Of a stretch of 12,925 nt of DNA, positions 12,900 to 12,925 are shown piece after piece. The stretch comes from Thermoplasmata archaeon (GTDB taxonomy: Archaea > Thermoplasmatota > Thermoplasmata > UBA184), in the NCBI GenBank assembly GCA_030064695.1, contig JASHYV010000165.1, forward strand, positions 1 through 12,925. Reading direction: 5' to 3'. Position 1 is the first letter of the stretch. Every line of letters begins with the position of its first letter. The position numbers and the translations under genes were made by a program. Below the pieces are notes generated by a model that made no database searches, was not told the DNA's origin, and saw nothing but the letters and a program-made list of their open reading frames with translations.

Positions 12900-12925
12900 C
12901 CCCGGGTCCCGCCTCGGGACCGGGG
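12900..12925 (+). repeat. GC-rich inverted repeat after tRNA-Cys
   Basis: CCCCGGGTCCCG and CGGGACCGGGG can pair over 11 bp with one bulged G and a 3-nt loop, starting 9 nt after the tRNA. It could be a processing or termination hairpin, but there is no T-tract and such pairs arise by chance in DNA this GC-rich. The window ends here. Confidence 0.3.

Noticed and set aside
1..12925. CRISPR arrays, insertion sequences, or a defence island
   Set aside because: No regularly spaced repeats, no transposase, and no recognisable defence genes were found on either strand.

Overview
This is a gene-dense, very GC-rich window (coding third positions are almost all G or C) that reads as a chromosome fragment of an archaeon, most likely a high-GC member of the Thermoplasmatota. 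The evidence is a XerA-type tyrosine recombinase, an archaeal NcsA/TtuA-type tRNA thiolase, a small protein resembling the Thermoplasmata-associated DUF6015 family, a neighbouring aldehyde dehydrogenase and glycerate 2-kinase as used in the non-phosphorylative Entner-Doudoroff pathway, a tRNA without encoded CCA, and short AT-rich boxes about 25-30 nt ahead of several start codons, as expected for leaderless archaeal transcripts. The lineage is an inference; no rRNA gene is present.

Layout. 1-536 (-): N-terminal part of an exported beta-propeller surface protein, cut by the window edge. 647-1045 (+): small DUF6015-like protein, divergent from it. 1050-3735 (-): a tightly coupled run ncsA/ttuA-like -> 3-hydroxybutyryl-CoA dehydrogenase -> PrsW-family intramembrane protease, with stop and start codons overlapping as GTGA at both junctions. 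3836-7339 (+): xerA -> FAD-dependent amine/hydroxyacid oxidoreductase -> glycerate 2-kinase, probably one transcript. 7263-9713 (-): thyX followed by an AldA-like aldehyde dehydrogenase, whose 3' end overlaps the convergent glycerate kinase gene by 77 bp. 9823-12770 (+): methionyl-tRNA synthetase with a C-terminal tRNA-binding domain, then a PHP-domain phosphoesterase in an ATGA overlap. 12819-12891 (+): tRNA-Cys(GCA).

How the genes fit. The aldehyde dehydrogenase and glycerate kinase could carry out glyceraldehyde -> glycerate -> 2-phosphoglycerate. NcsA/TtuA, MetRS and tRNA-Cys serve translation; ThyX makes dTMP; XerA resolves chromosome dimers. The only gene-free gaps are short: 537-646, 3736-3835, 4751-4773, 8763-8804, 9714-9822 and 12771-12818, and most carry promoter-like boxes.

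The most striking anomaly is not a gene. About 108 bp inside thyX (9348-9455), exactly covering the catalytic RHRx7S motif, is about 59% A+T, with 26 of 36 codons ending in A or T, in a gene that otherwise uses G/C-ending codons. It looks like a patch of foreign DNA or a homing/co-conversion scar. I did not find convincing evidence for a wholly new multi-gene system in this window.
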